DNA from: Nocardioides sp.
Lineage (GTDB): Bacteria; Actinomycetota; Actinomycetes; Propionibacteriales; Nocardioidaceae
Assembly (NCBI GenBank): GCA_020636915.1
Contig: JACJWV010000021.1
Location: forward strand, 1 to 60,002
DNA length: 60,002 nucleotides
Reading direction: 5' to 3'
Position 1 is the stretch's first letter. Each line of letters starts with the position of its first letter. Shown here piece by piece: positions 16,269 to 24,252 of this stretch. A program made the translations under genes and the position numbers. The notes beneath the pieces are model-generated. The model did no database searches. It was not told where the DNA came from and was given only the letters and a program-made list of their open reading frames with translations.

Positions 16269-16800
16269 CCGGGCCGGGGTCGGCGACCCAGGACAGCACC
16301 AGCTCCTCGACCATCGCCGACCAGCCGCGCACGACCAGCCGGGTCGCGGGCGTCTCGGGGATGATGGTCCCCTGGGCGTCCTCGCGGAAGATGCGCCCGT
16401 TGAGCGACGAGCGTGCCTCCTCGTAGATCTCGCGCAGGGTCTCGTTGCCCCCCGCCGCGGCCTTGACGAGGGAGAGGTAGCCCTCGTGGTTGTCGACGAC
16501 GTAGTCCAGGTACGCCGCCAGCGAGGTCAGCAGCCGCGCCATCGGCTCGCCGTCGACCGGCGGGGCCGTCTTCTCGATGAGGTCGTCGGCCGCCCGGCGC
16601 ACGACCGCCTCGTGGAAGTCGTGCTTGTTGCCGAAGTAGTGGTAGAGCAGCCCGCGGGAGATGCCGGCCTCCTCGGCGAGGAGGTCGATCGAGAGCTCGT
16701 CGAGCGAGCGGGTCGCGAGCAGGCGGACCCCGAGGTCGAGCAGCTGCTCGCGGCGCTGCTCCGGCGACAGACGGGTCCGGTGCGACGTAGTCTGGGTCAC
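16186..16800 (-). CDS. TetR-family transcriptional repressor
   Basis: The 204-aa protein has an N-terminal TetR helix-turn-helix (RREQLLDLGVRLLATRSLDELSIDLLAEEAGISRGLLYHYFGNKHDFHEAVVRR) and a helical ligand-binding domain. It is divergent from the Baeyer-Villiger monooxygenase operon, with 49 bp between start codons. An inverted repeat TATTGA-7 nt-TCAATA (16811-16829) lies between them and is the obvious operator. It therefore most likely controls the monooxygenase/SDR operon and itself, responding to a hydrophobic substrate or product. The start is GTG 16800 (MTQTTSHRTRLSPEQ). Confidence 0.9.
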   Translation of the reverse strand: MTQTTSHRTRLSPEQRREQLLDLGVRLLATRSLDELSIDLLAEEAGISRGLLYHYFGNKHDFHEAVVRRAADDLIEKTAPPVDGEPMARLLTSLAAYLDYVVDNHEGYLSLVKAAAGGNETLREIYEEARSSLNGRIFREDAQGTIIPETPATRLVVRGWSAMVEELVLSWVADPGPVTREELLEVMAASLPALVEVVPGQRPA

Positions 16801-16810
16801 GGACCCACTC

Positions 16811-16829
16811 TATTGACACTTTTTCAATA
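16811..16829. promoter_or_regulatory. Putative TetR operator
   Basis: TATTGA (16811-16816) and TCAATA (16824-16829) are perfect inverted arms separated by 7 nt. The site overlaps the -35 TTGACA (16813-16818) of the monooxygenase promoter. Confidence 0.65.
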
Positions 16830-16842
16830 ACGCCAGTACGGT
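16813..16842 (+). promoter_or_regulatory. Promoter of the monooxygenase operon
   Basis: TTGACA (16813-16818) and TACGGT (16837-16842) are 18 nt apart. The -10 ends 7 nt before ATG 16850, so the mRNA is probably leaderless. Confidence 0.65.
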
Positions 16843-16849
16843 CGCGCCC

Positions 16850-18418
16850 ATGCCCTCCTCGCTCTCGGCCTCCCCGTCGACCACCGGGCTCCCGACCTCC
16901 GTGCGGCACCTGGTCGTCGGCGCCGGCTTCGCCGGCCTCTGCGCGGCGATCAAGCTCCAGGAGGACGGCGAGACCGACTTCCTCGTCGTCGACAAGGGCG
17001 CCGACGTCGGGGGGACCTGGCGGGACAACACCTACCCCGGCGCGGCCTGCGACGTCCCGAGCCAGCTCTACTCCTACTCGTTCGCACCGAACCCCGAGTG
17101 GTCGATGTCCTACTCGCCGCAGCCGGAGATCCAGGCCTACATCCGCGGTGTCGCCGAGCGCTCCGGCACGCTGGACCGCGTGGAGCTGCTCACGAGCTTC
17201 GAGGACGCGACCTGGGACGCCGACGCGCAGGTCTGGCGGTCGCGGATCCGGGGACCGCACGGCGAGCGGACGGTCGTCTCCACCACCCTGGTCGTCGGCG
17301 CGGGCAGCCTGTCGGAACCGCGGCTGCCGGACATCGCCGGCATCGAGCACTTCGGCGGCGACCTCTTCCACTCCGCCCGCTGGAACCACGACGTCGACCT
17401 GGCCGGCAAGCGGGTGGCGGTCATCGGGACCGGCGCCTCCGCGATCCAGATCGTCCCCGAGCTGCAGCGCACGCTGGAGGCCACCGGCGGCCACCTCGAC
17501 GTCTACCAGCGCACGGCGCCGTGGATCATCCCCCGCGACGACCGCAGGTACGGCGCGCTCGAGCGTCGCGCCCTGCGCCGGCTGCCGCTGCTGCGCAGGC
17601 TCTACCGCACCGGCATCTACTGGGCCCACGAGGCGTACGTGCCGGCGTTCACCATCGAGCCCCGGATGGCCGCACCGGCCAGGCAGGCCGCGCTCGCCAA
17701 CATCCGCAAGGGCATCGCCGACCCGCAGCTGCGGGAGCGGGTCACCCCTCACTTCGCCATCGGCTGCAAGCGGATCCTGCGGTCCAACACGTGGTACCCG
17801 GCCCTGGCCGCGGACAACGTCGAGCTCGTGACCGACCCGATCGCCGAGGTCACCCGCGACGGCGTCGTGACCGCCGACGGCACCGAGCGGCCGGTCGACG
17901 TCATCGTCGTCGCGACCGGCTTCCACACGACCGACCTCCCGTTCGCCGAGCACGTCACCGGCACCGCGGGACGCACCCTGGCCGACGTCTGGCGCGAGAC
18001 CGGCATGGCGGCGTACAAGGGCACGACGGTGCCCGGCTTCCCCAACCTCTTCGTGCTCGTCGGCCCCAACACCGGCCAGGGCCACACCAGCATGGTGTTC
18101 ATCATCGAGGCCCAGGTCGCCTACCTGCGCGGGGCGCTGCGCGCCATGCGCGAGCACGGCTGGGGCGCGGTCGAGCCGCGCGCTGCTGCCTACCGCCGGT
18201 GGAACGCGAACCTGCAGCGGCGCATGAAGCGCACTGTCTGGACGACCGGCGGGTGCCAGAGCTGGTACCTCGACGAGCACGGGCGCAACACGACGCTGTG
18301 GCCCAAGTCGACCTTCACGTTCCGCCGTCAGCTGGCGTCCTTCGACGCCGACGCCTACACGACCACCCCGTCCACCCCGACCACACCCGTCTCCACCCGT
18401 GAGGAGCAGCCCGCATGA
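16850..18418 (+). CDS. Baeyer-Villiger flavin monooxygenase
   Basis: The 522-aa protein has the FAD motif GAGFAG at 24-29, the NADPH motif GTGASA at 193-198, and the Baeyer-Villiger fingerprint FGGDLFHSARW at 168-178 between them. Such enzymes insert oxygen next to a ketone using NADPH and O2, giving esters or lactones; EthA and cyclic-ketone monooxygenases are relatives. The stop overlaps the downstream SDR start (ATGA). An alcohol dehydrogenase plus a Baeyer-Villiger enzyme fits oxidation of a cyclic or aliphatic alcohol through its ketone, but the substrate is not evident. Control by the divergent TetR is inferred from the operator. Confidence 0.9.
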   Translation: MPSSLSASPSTTGLPTSVRHLVVGAGFAGLCAAIKLQEDGETDFLVVDKGADVGGTWRDNTYPGAACDVPSQLYSYSFAPNPEWSMSYSPQPEIQAYIRGVAERSGTLDRVELLTSFEDATWDADAQVWRSRIRGPHGERTVVSTTLVVGAGSLSEPRLPDIAGIEHFGGDLFHSARWNHDVDLAGKRVAVIGTGASAIQIVPELQRTLEATGGHLDVYQRTAPWIIPRDDRRYGALERRALRRLPLLRRLYRTGIYWAHEAYVPAFTIEPRMAAPARQAALANIRKGIADPQLRERVTPHFAIGCKRILRSNTWYPALAADNVELVTDPIAEVTRDGVVTADGTERPVDVIVVATGFHTTDLPFAEHVTGTAGRTLADVWRETGMAAYKGTTVPGFPNLFVLVGPNTGQGHTSMVFIIEAQVAYLRGALRAMREHGWGAVEPRAAAYRRWNANLQRRMKRTVWTTGGCQSWYLDEHGRNTTLWPKSTFTFRRQLASFDADAYTTTPSTPTTPVSTREEQPA

Positions 18419-19257
18419 AGAGCTTCGACGACAAGGTCGTCGTGATCACCGGAGCAGGATCCGGCATCGGCCGGGCCCTCGCGCAGGACTTCGCCCGCCG
18501 CGGCGCCCTGCTCGCGATCTCCGACGTCGACGACGCCGGGCTCGCCGAGACCGTCGACCTGGTCAAGGCGGTCGGCGTGCGAGAGGTGCGGTCGGACCAC
18601 CTCGACGTCGCGGACCGGGCGGCGTTCGCGGCGTACGCCGCCACGGTCGCCGACCACTTCGGCCGGGTCAACGTCGTCGTCAACAACGCGGGCGTGGCCC
18701 TGGCCGGCAACCTCGAGGACCTCGAGTACGCCGACATGGACTGGATCATCGGCATCAACTTCTGGGGCGTCGTCCACGGCACCAAGGAGTTCCTGCCGCA
18801 CCTGATCGCGTCGGGCGACGGCTACGTCGTCAACATCTCCTCGCTCTTCGGGCTCATCTCGATGCCCGGGCAGAGCTTCTACAACGCCGCGAAGTACGCC
18901 GTGCGCGGCATGTCCGAGGCGCTGCGCGAGGAGATGCTGGTGGCCGGTCACCCGGTCGGCGTCACCGTGGTCCACCCCGGTGGCATCAAGACCGCGATCG
19001 CCCGCAACGCGCGGGTCTCCGCGAAGGAGGACAAGCAGCGCACGGCGCAGCTGTTCGACGAGAAGCTGGCCAAGATGACCCCGGAGCGGGCGGCCGAGAT
19101 CATCGTCAAGGGCGTGCAGAGCAGCAAGGCGCGGGTCCTCGTCGGGCTCGACGCGCACGCGGTGCACCAGCTCGCCAAGCTGACCGGCTCGCGCTACCAG
19201 GACATCGTCGCGAAGGCCGCTAGTCGCGTGCTTCCCGAGAAGACGACCGTCGTCTGA
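18415..19257 (+). CDS. Short-chain dehydrogenase/reductase
   Basis: The 280-aa classical SDR has cofactor motif TGAGSGIG (12-19), NNAG (90-93), and the Ser-Tyr-Lys triad S142, Y156, K160 (FYNAAKYAVRG). It overlaps the monooxygenase gene by 4 bp and is almost certainly cotranscribed and translationally coupled with it, so it probably oxidises the alcohol precursor of that enzyme's ketone substrate or handles its product. Asp38 after the second strand (ISDVDD) suggests NAD rather than NADP preference. The 3' end overlaps the convergent exporter gene by 38 bp. Confidence 0.9.
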   Translation: MKSFDDKVVVITGAGSGIGRALAQDFARRGALLAISDVDDAGLAETVDLVKAVGVREVRSDHLDVADRAAFAAYAATVADHFGRVNVVVNNAGVALAGNLEDLEYADMDWIIGINFWGVVHGTKEFLPHLIASGDGYVVNISSLFGLISMPGQSFYNAAKYAVRGMSEALREEMLVAGHPVGVTVVHPGGIKTAIARNARVSAKEDKQRTAQLFDEKLAKMTPERAAEIIVKGVQSSKARVLVGLDAHAVHQLAKLTGSRYQDIVAKAASRVLPEKTTVV

Positions 19258-20572
19258 CCCGGTTCACCTTCAGCGGACCCACCAGGCGAGGGCCCGCCAA
19301 CCGGCTCTCGAGGCGGCGCGCCTCGCGGCGCAGCGGCTGGGCGACGTACTCACCGAGGATCACCCCGGAGGCGAGCGCGATCGCGATGGAGACGGCGGTC
19401 ACCATCGCCAGCAGGCCGGCCGAGGTCTCGGCGTCGCCCTCGGTCAGCAGGCTGAGCGCCCGGTAGATCGAGAGGCCGGGCAGCATCGGCACCACCGCCG
19501 GCACGATGACGACCAGCGGGGGGACCTGCAGCCGGCCGGCGACCCCGAAGCTGACCAGGCCGACGAAGAACGCCGCCAGCGCCGTCGACCAGGCGCTGCC
19601 GACGCCGCCGAGGCCGACCGTCTGCGAGACGAGCATCGCGCCCGCGGCGACCAGCCCGACCGGGAGCAGGGTGCGGCGGGGCGCGTACGAGGCGAACGCG
19701 AAGGCCGCGGCGCCGATCGCGGAGCCGGCCGCCATCACCGAGACCTCCTTGAGGTCGGACGCGCCCGGCTCGAGGCGGCCCACCTGGACGCCGAGCAGGT
19801 CGGCGACCTGGAGGCCGCCGCTCACCCCGGCGATGATCCCGGCGGTCGCGAGCAGCGCCTCGGTGAGCCGGGCGCCCGCGGTGACGTAGAAGCCGGACAG
19901 CGCGTCCTGCAGGGCACCCATGAAGCCGATCCCGGCCAGCAGCATCACGATGTTGGCGGTCACGACCAGCGACGGGTCCAGGTCGATCCAGGTCGAGGCC
20001 GCGAGGACGGCGATCAGGGTGGCGACCCCGCCGCCGGCGACCTGACGGTAGAAGAACGGGATCCGGCGCCGCGACATCGCCGCCTGGAGCAGGTCGATGG
20101 CGACCGCGGCCAGGAACGCGAGCACGACCACGACCGGTCCACCACCGAGCTGCAGCCCCACGCCGGCTGCCATCACTCCCCAGCCCAGGGTGGCCGCCCA
20201 CCGGGGCAGCACGTGTCCCGAGGAGACGATCCGGGCCAGTCGGGAGCGGGCCTCGGCGAGCTCGACCTCGCCGCGCAGCACGTCACGCACGAGGTGGTCG
20301 ACCAGGGTCAGGTCCTCGTAGTCGATGTCGCGCTGCTTGACCTGCCGGATCAGCACGACCGGCGGCTCCTCGGGGTCCTGCTGGTGGCTCATCGAGAGCG
20401 ACGTGAACGTCACGTCGGTCTCGGGGTAGCGGACGCCGTACTGCCAGGCGACCGCCTGCATCGTCGCCGTCACGTCCGCCGCACCCGCGCCCGACGACAG
20501 CAGCAGCTCACCGACACGCAGGCACAGGTCGAGGGTCAGGTTCAGCTCCCGAGTGGCCAACATGGCGGCCAT
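19220..20572 (-). CDS. ThrE-family threonine/serine exporter
   Basis: The 450-aa protein has an N-terminal soluble DUF1212 domain (ELNLTLDLCLRVGELLLSSGAGAADVTATMQAVAWQYG, QVKQRDIDYEDLTLVDHLVRDVL) and about ten hydrophobic segments in two blocks, the second corresponding to the ThrE_2 region. This fused single-polypeptide arrangement is the actinobacterial form of ThrE, which exports threonine and serine by proton-motive force. ATG 20572 and ATG 20563 are both possible starts (MAAMLATREL). The arginine-rich C-terminus is cytoplasmic. No regulatory site was identified. The intergenic region with the divergent DUF402 gene is 28 bp. Confidence 0.88.
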   Translation of the reverse strand: MAAMLATRELNLTLDLCLRVGELLLSSGAGAADVTATMQAVAWQYGVRYPETDVTFTSLSMSHQQDPEEPPVVLIRQVKQRDIDYEDLTLVDHLVRDVLRGEVELAEARSRLARIVSSGHVLPRWAATLGWGVMAAGVGLQLGGGPVVVVLAFLAAVAIDLLQAAMSRRRIPFFYRQVAGGGVATLIAVLAASTWIDLDPSLVVTANIVMLLAGIGFMGALQDALSGFYVTAGARLTEALLATAGIIAGVSGGLQVADLLGVQVGRLEPGASDLKEVSVMAAGSAIGAAAFAFASYAPRRTLLPVGLVAAGAMLVSQTVGLGGVGSAWSTALAAFFVGLVSFGVAGRLQVPPLVVIVPAVVPMLPGLSIYRALSLLTEGDAETSAGLLAMVTAVSIAIALASGVILGEYVAQPLRREARRLESRLAGPRLVGPLKVNRVRRRSSSREARD

Positions 20573-20600
20573 GGTGGCAGCCGGCTGGTAGACAGGTGAA

Positions 20601-21155
20601 ATGCTCCCGGACCCCGGCTCCGCCGTGCGCGTGGTGATGACGAAGTGGGGTGATCGACCTCACTGGGAGTTCGACGCGACCTACCTCGGGAGCGACGAGC
20701 ACGGCGACTGGCTGGGCATCGCTCGCAGCACCGTGATGACCCGTCCGGGGATGACCTACGTCGCCCCGACCGCGCAGGTCGGACTGGTCCCGGCACCGGG
20801 CCCGGACGTGGAGCGGGGATGGCTCGCGACCTTCCACGACGTCGGCGGGCCGGTCCAGGTGTACGTGGACATCACCACCCCACCCGTGTGGGACGGCGCC
20901 GTGCTGCGCGCGGTCGACCTGGACCTGGACGTCGTGCGGGGCAACACCGGCCGGGTGTGGGTCGACGACGAGGACGAGTTCGCCGACCACCGGGTCCGCT
21001 ACGGCTACCCGCCCGAGGTGGTGAGTGCTGCCGCAGCCTCCTGCGACCGGGTCCACGCGGCCGTGGCGGACGGACGGGCGCCGTACGACGGGGTCGCGGC
21101 GGGTTGGCTGGACCGCCTGCGCGAGATGGGCGTGACATTGCCGACTGAGCCCTGA
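20601..21155 (+). CDS. DUF402 domain-containing protein
   Basis: The 184-aa protein has the DUF402 beta-barrel pattern: KWGDRPHWEFDATYLGSDEHGDWLGI, then VQVYVDITTPPVWDGAVLRAVDLDLDVVRGNTGRVWVDDEDEFADH, which contains the acidic metal-binding residues. Members include FomD-like and ntdP-type nucleoside di/triphosphatases, so hydrolysis of a nucleotide derivative is possible but not shown. It is the first of three co-oriented genes (gaps 26 and 39 bp). TAGACA followed after 6 nt by ATG 20601, or AGGTGA as ribosome site, may set the start. Confidence 0.8.
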   Translation: MLPDPGSAVRVVMTKWGDRPHWEFDATYLGSDEHGDWLGIARSTVMTRPGMTYVAPTAQVGLVPAPGPDVERGWLATFHDVGGPVQVYVDITTPPVWDGAVLRAVDLDLDVVRGNTGRVWVDDEDEFADHRVRYGYPPEVVSAAAASCDRVHAAVADGRAPYDGVAAGWLDRLREMGVTLPTEP

Positions 21156-21181
21156 TGACGGCGCTGTGGAACGCTTGACCC

Positions 21182-22312
21182 GTGCGCATCGACTTCCACG
21201 GCTCGCCCGAGCCGACGCTCGGGGTGGAGTGGGAGCTCGCGCTCGTCGACCGCCGCACCCGTGACCTCCGCAACGACGCCACGCACCTCTTCGCCCGCGC
21301 CCGGCCCCGGCTGGCCGACCCGGGCAAGCTGCACCAGGAGCTGCTCCGCAACACCGTCGAGATCGTGAGCGGTGTCTGCCACACAGTCGAGGAGGCGATG
21401 ACCGACCTGCGGCAGACGCTCGAGGTGGTCGTGCCGGCCGGGGACGACCTCGACATCGACCTCTACGGCGCCGGCACCCACCCCTTCGCGTCCTGGACGG
21501 TCCAGCAGCTGACCGAGGGCCACCGCTACGAGGAGCTCATCAACCGCACCCAGTGGTGGGGCCGGCAGATGCTGATCTGGGGCGTGCACGTGCACGTCGG
21601 GATGCCGGAGCAGGAGCGGGTGATGCCGGTCCTCTCGGCCCTGCTGAACTACTACCCGCACCTGCAGGCGCTCTCGGCGTCCTCGCCCATCTGGGCCGGG
21701 ATCGACACCGGCTACGCCTCCAACCGGGCACTGATGTTCCAGCAGCTCCCGACCGCCGGGCTGCCCTTCCAGTTCGAGAAGTGGTCGGAGTTCGAGTCGT
21801 TCGTCCAGGACGAGGTCGTCACCGGGGTGATCGAGGAGCTCACCGAGATCCGCTGGGACGTCCGGCCCGCGGTCGCGCACGGGACCCTGGAGAACCGGGT
21901 CTGCGACGGGGTCTCCAACTTCACCGAGCTCGGGGCGCTGGTCGCGCTCATGCACTGCCTGGTCGTCGACCTCGACACCCGGCTGGCTGCCGGGGAGATC
22001 CTGCCGACGATGCCGCCCTGGCACGTGCAGGAGAACAAGTGGCGCGCGGCCCGCTACGGCCTCGACGCGATCGTCATCACCGATGCCGCCTCGAACGAGC
22101 GCCTGGTCACCGACGACCTCGCCGACCTGCTCGAGCGGCTGACCCCGGTGGCCGACCGGCTCGGCTGCTCCGCCGAGCTCGCCGCCGTCGCCGGCATCCC
22201 GCGCCGCGGGGCGTCCTACCAGCGGCAGCGCGCCGTCGCGGAGGACAGCGACGGCGACCTGGTCGCGGTCGTCGACTCGGTGGTGCGCGAGCTGCGGGCC
22301 GGGCTGGGCTGA
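21182..22312 (+). CDS. Carboxylate-amine ligase, YbdK family
   Basis: The 376-aa protein belongs to the glutamate-cysteine ligase 2 (YbdK) family: TLGVEWELALVDRRT at the start, NTVEIVSGVCHTVEEA, HVHVGMPEQERVMPVL, WDVRPAVAHGTLENRVCDG and the C-terminal RRGASYQRQRA. These enzymes join a carboxylate to an amine with ATP; weak gamma-glutamylcysteine synthesis is known for some, yet most members in mycothiol-producing actinobacteria have unknown natural substrates. Start GTG 21182 gives MRIDFHGSPEPTLGVEWEL. It is the middle gene of the 20601-23173 group. Confidence 0.88.
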   Translation: MRIDFHGSPEPTLGVEWELALVDRRTRDLRNDATHLFARARPRLADPGKLHQELLRNTVEIVSGVCHTVEEAMTDLRQTLEVVVPAGDDLDIDLYGAGTHPFASWTVQQLTEGHRYEELINRTQWWGRQMLIWGVHVHVGMPEQERVMPVLSALLNYYPHLQALSASSPIWAGIDTGYASNRALMFQQLPTAGLPFQFEKWSEFESFVQDEVVTGVIEELTEIRWDVRPAVAHGTLENRVCDGVSNFTELGALVALMHCLVVDLDTRLAAGEILPTMPPWHVQENKWRAARYGLDAIVITDAASNERLVTDDLADLLERLTPVADRLGCSAELAAVAGIPRRGASYQRQRAVAEDSDGDLVAVVDSVVRELRAGLG

Positions 22313-22351
22313 TCGCCGGGCCACCGCTGCTGTCATCAGGAGGGTCGCGAC

Positions 22352-23173
22352 ATGGGTCTGTCTGACGTCGAGGTCGCCATCGCGGCGGCTCGGGCCGGTG
22401 CCGAGGTGGTCGCCCGCAGCTACGGCCGCGAGCACGTGCGCCGCCCCAAGACGGCGACCGACTTCGCGACCGAGACCGACCTCGCCGCTGAGCGGGCGAT
22501 CATCGACGTCCTGCAGACCCACCGCGCGGCAGACGCCCGCACCGGCGAGGAGCTCGGGGACTCCGGACCCCGGGCAGCACGGCGATGGCTCGTCGATCCC
22601 CTCTGCGGAACGCTCAACTTCGCGGCCACGACGCCCCTCGTCGCGGTCAACGTCGCGTTGGTCGAGGACGGCACGAGCGTGGCGGCCGCCGTTGCCGACC
22701 CGATCGCCGACGAGCTGTTCTGGACCGACGGCTCTCGCGCGCTGGTGCGCAGGGGTGACGGACCGGAGCGGTTGCTCGGCCCGACAGGCGTGTCCCGCCT
22801 CATCGAGATCAACTGCGACGGACCGCTGGACCGACCCTTCGTCGGTGGCCAGCTCGTCCACGACCCGCGGCTGCGCGCCGCCTACGGTCCGCGGGTCATC
22901 TCGTCGACGCTGGGCGTCGTCTGGGTGGCGGCAGGTCGCAGGTCGTCCTACGTCTCGGACGGCTCGTTCGACGAGAACCTCCACTTCGCCGCCGGGATCG
23001 CGATCGCCGAGGCCGCCGGCTGCCTGGTCACCGACCTCGTCGGGGATCCGCTGAACACCGGACGCGGCGTCGTGGTGTCGGCCGACCTCGCCACGCACCA
23101 CGAGGTGCTGGAGCTCGTACAGCCCCACCTCTCGGCTGTCGTCATGGCCGACCGACGGGGTCGGGATCAGTAG
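22352..23173 (+). CDS. Inositol monophosphatase-like protein with altered metal site
   Basis: The 273-aa protein has the IMPase fold and order of motifs: DFATETDLAAERAI, GEELG (E66-E67), WLVDPLCGTLNF (80-90) and the C-terminal AAGIAIAEAAGCLVTD. Two catalytic positions differ from the family. DP-DGT reads D82-P-L-C85-G-T, and the WDxAAG motif reads L210-H211-F-AAG. Both changed Asp residues normally bind Mg2+, so ordinary phosphatase activity is doubtful. AGGAGG precedes ATG 22352. The 3' end overlaps the convergent dinB gene by 7 bp. It could be a diverged phosphatase, a sugar-phosphate-binding protein, or an inactive homologue. Confidence 0.85.
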   Translation: MGLSDVEVAIAAARAGAEVVARSYGREHVRRPKTATDFATETDLAAERAIIDVLQTHRAADARTGEELGDSGPRAARRWLVDPLCGTLNFAATTPLVAVNVALVEDGTSVAAAVADPIADELFWTDGSRALVRRGDGPERLLGPTGVSRLIEINCDGPLDRPFVGGQLVHDPRLRAAYGPRVISSTLGVVWVAAGRRSSYVSDGSFDENLHFAAGIAIAEAAGCLVTDLVGDPLNTGRGVVVSADLATHHEVLELVQPHLSAVVMADRRGRDQ

Positions 23174-24252
23174 CCCTCGGGCGGCGGCACCATCTCCAGC
23201 CGGACGCCGAGCAACCGGACCGGCCGCTCCCGGTCGCGCGGATCCAGCCGGTCGAGCAGCGAGACGGCCGCGTCCTCCAGGGTGGCCGGGTCGTTGGTCG
23301 GCGCCGGCAGCGTGAGGCTGCGGCTGACCGTGATGAACGGCCGCAGCCGCACCTTGAGGCCGACGCGGGCGGCGGGTCGGCCCTCGGCATCGATGTCCTC
23401 CAACGCCCGGCGGGTCAGTGCCCGGACGGCGGCCTCGACGTCCGCACGGGCCTCGAGGTCGGTCTGGAACGTCTCCTCGCGACCGTGGGCCCGCGCCACC
23501 CAGGGCGTGGCGTCCACCGGGCTGGTGTCGACGCCTCGGCCGAGCCGGTGGTACCACGGCCCCATCGTCGGCCCGAGCTCGGCCGCGAGCACCCGCGCGT
23601 CGGACGCGGCCAGCTGGGCGACGGTGTCGATCCCGAGCCCGGCCAGCTTCTTGCCGGTCCGCGAGCCGATGCCCCACAAGGCGGTGGTCGGCCGCTCCCC
23701 CATCACCTCGTCCCAGTTCTCGGCCGTCAGCTGCCACACCCCGCGCGGCTTGCCGAAGTCGGTCGCGATCTTGGCGCGCAGCTTGTTGTCGCCGATCCCG
23801 ACCGAGCAGTGCAGACCGGTCGCGGCCAGCACCTCGGCGCGCACGTGCCCGGCGAACTCCCGTGGGTCGCCGAGGTCGCCGTGCTCCGCGCCGGCGCCGA
23901 GGAACGCCTCGTCCCAGCCGAGCACCTCCACGACCACCGGCACCCCGCCCCAGGTCAGCGCGCGCAGGGTCTGCATCACCTCGACCGAGGCGGCGTCGTA
24001 GGCCTCCTTGTCGACCGGGAGGAAGACCGCCTCGGGGCACTTGCGCGCCGCCACGCGCAGCGGCATGCCCGAGCCGACCCCGGACGCCCGCGCCTCGTAC
24101 GACGCGGTCGCGACCACTCCGCGCTCGGTGGGGTCGCCCCGACCACCGACCACGACCGGCAGGCCGGCGAGCTCGGGTCGTCGCAGCACCTCCACCGCCG
24201 CGATGAACTGGTCGAGGTCGACGTGCAGCACCCAGGGCGCAGCCAGCGTCAT
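23167..24252 (-). CDS. dinB: Y-family DNA polymerase IV, DinB2-like
   Basis: The 361-aa translesion polymerase has catalytic carboxylates in VLHVDLDQF (D12) and GWDEAFLG (D114, E115), and the fingers and little-finger regions are complete (CSVGIGDNKLRAKIATDFGKPRGV, TTALWGIGSRTGKKLAGLGIDTVAQLA). The residue at the steric-gate position is I17 instead of the usual Tyr/Phe; mycobacterial DinB2 carries Leu there and tolerates ribonucleotides. ATG 24252 overlaps the stop of the upstream FUSC-type gene by 4 bp, so the two are cotranscribed. No LexA box was seen nearby. A C-terminal sliding-clamp motif is not obvious. Confidence 0.92.
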   Translation of the reverse strand: MTLAAPWVLHVDLDQFIAAVEVLRRPELAGLPVVVGGRGDPTERGVVATASYEARASGVGSGMPLRVAARKCPEAVFLPVDKEAYDAASVEVMQTLRALTWGGVPVVVEVLGWDEAFLGAGAEHGDLGDPREFAGHVRAEVLAATGLHCSVGIGDNKLRAKIATDFGKPRGVWQLTAENWDEVMGERPTTALWGIGSRTGKKLAGLGIDTVAQLAASDARVLAAELGPTMGPWYHRLGRGVDTSPVDATPWVARAHGREETFQTDLEARADVEAAVRALTRRALEDIDAEGRPAARVGLKVRLRPFITVSRSLTLPAPTNDPATLEDAAVSLLDRLDPRDRERPVRLLGVRLEMVPPPEGY

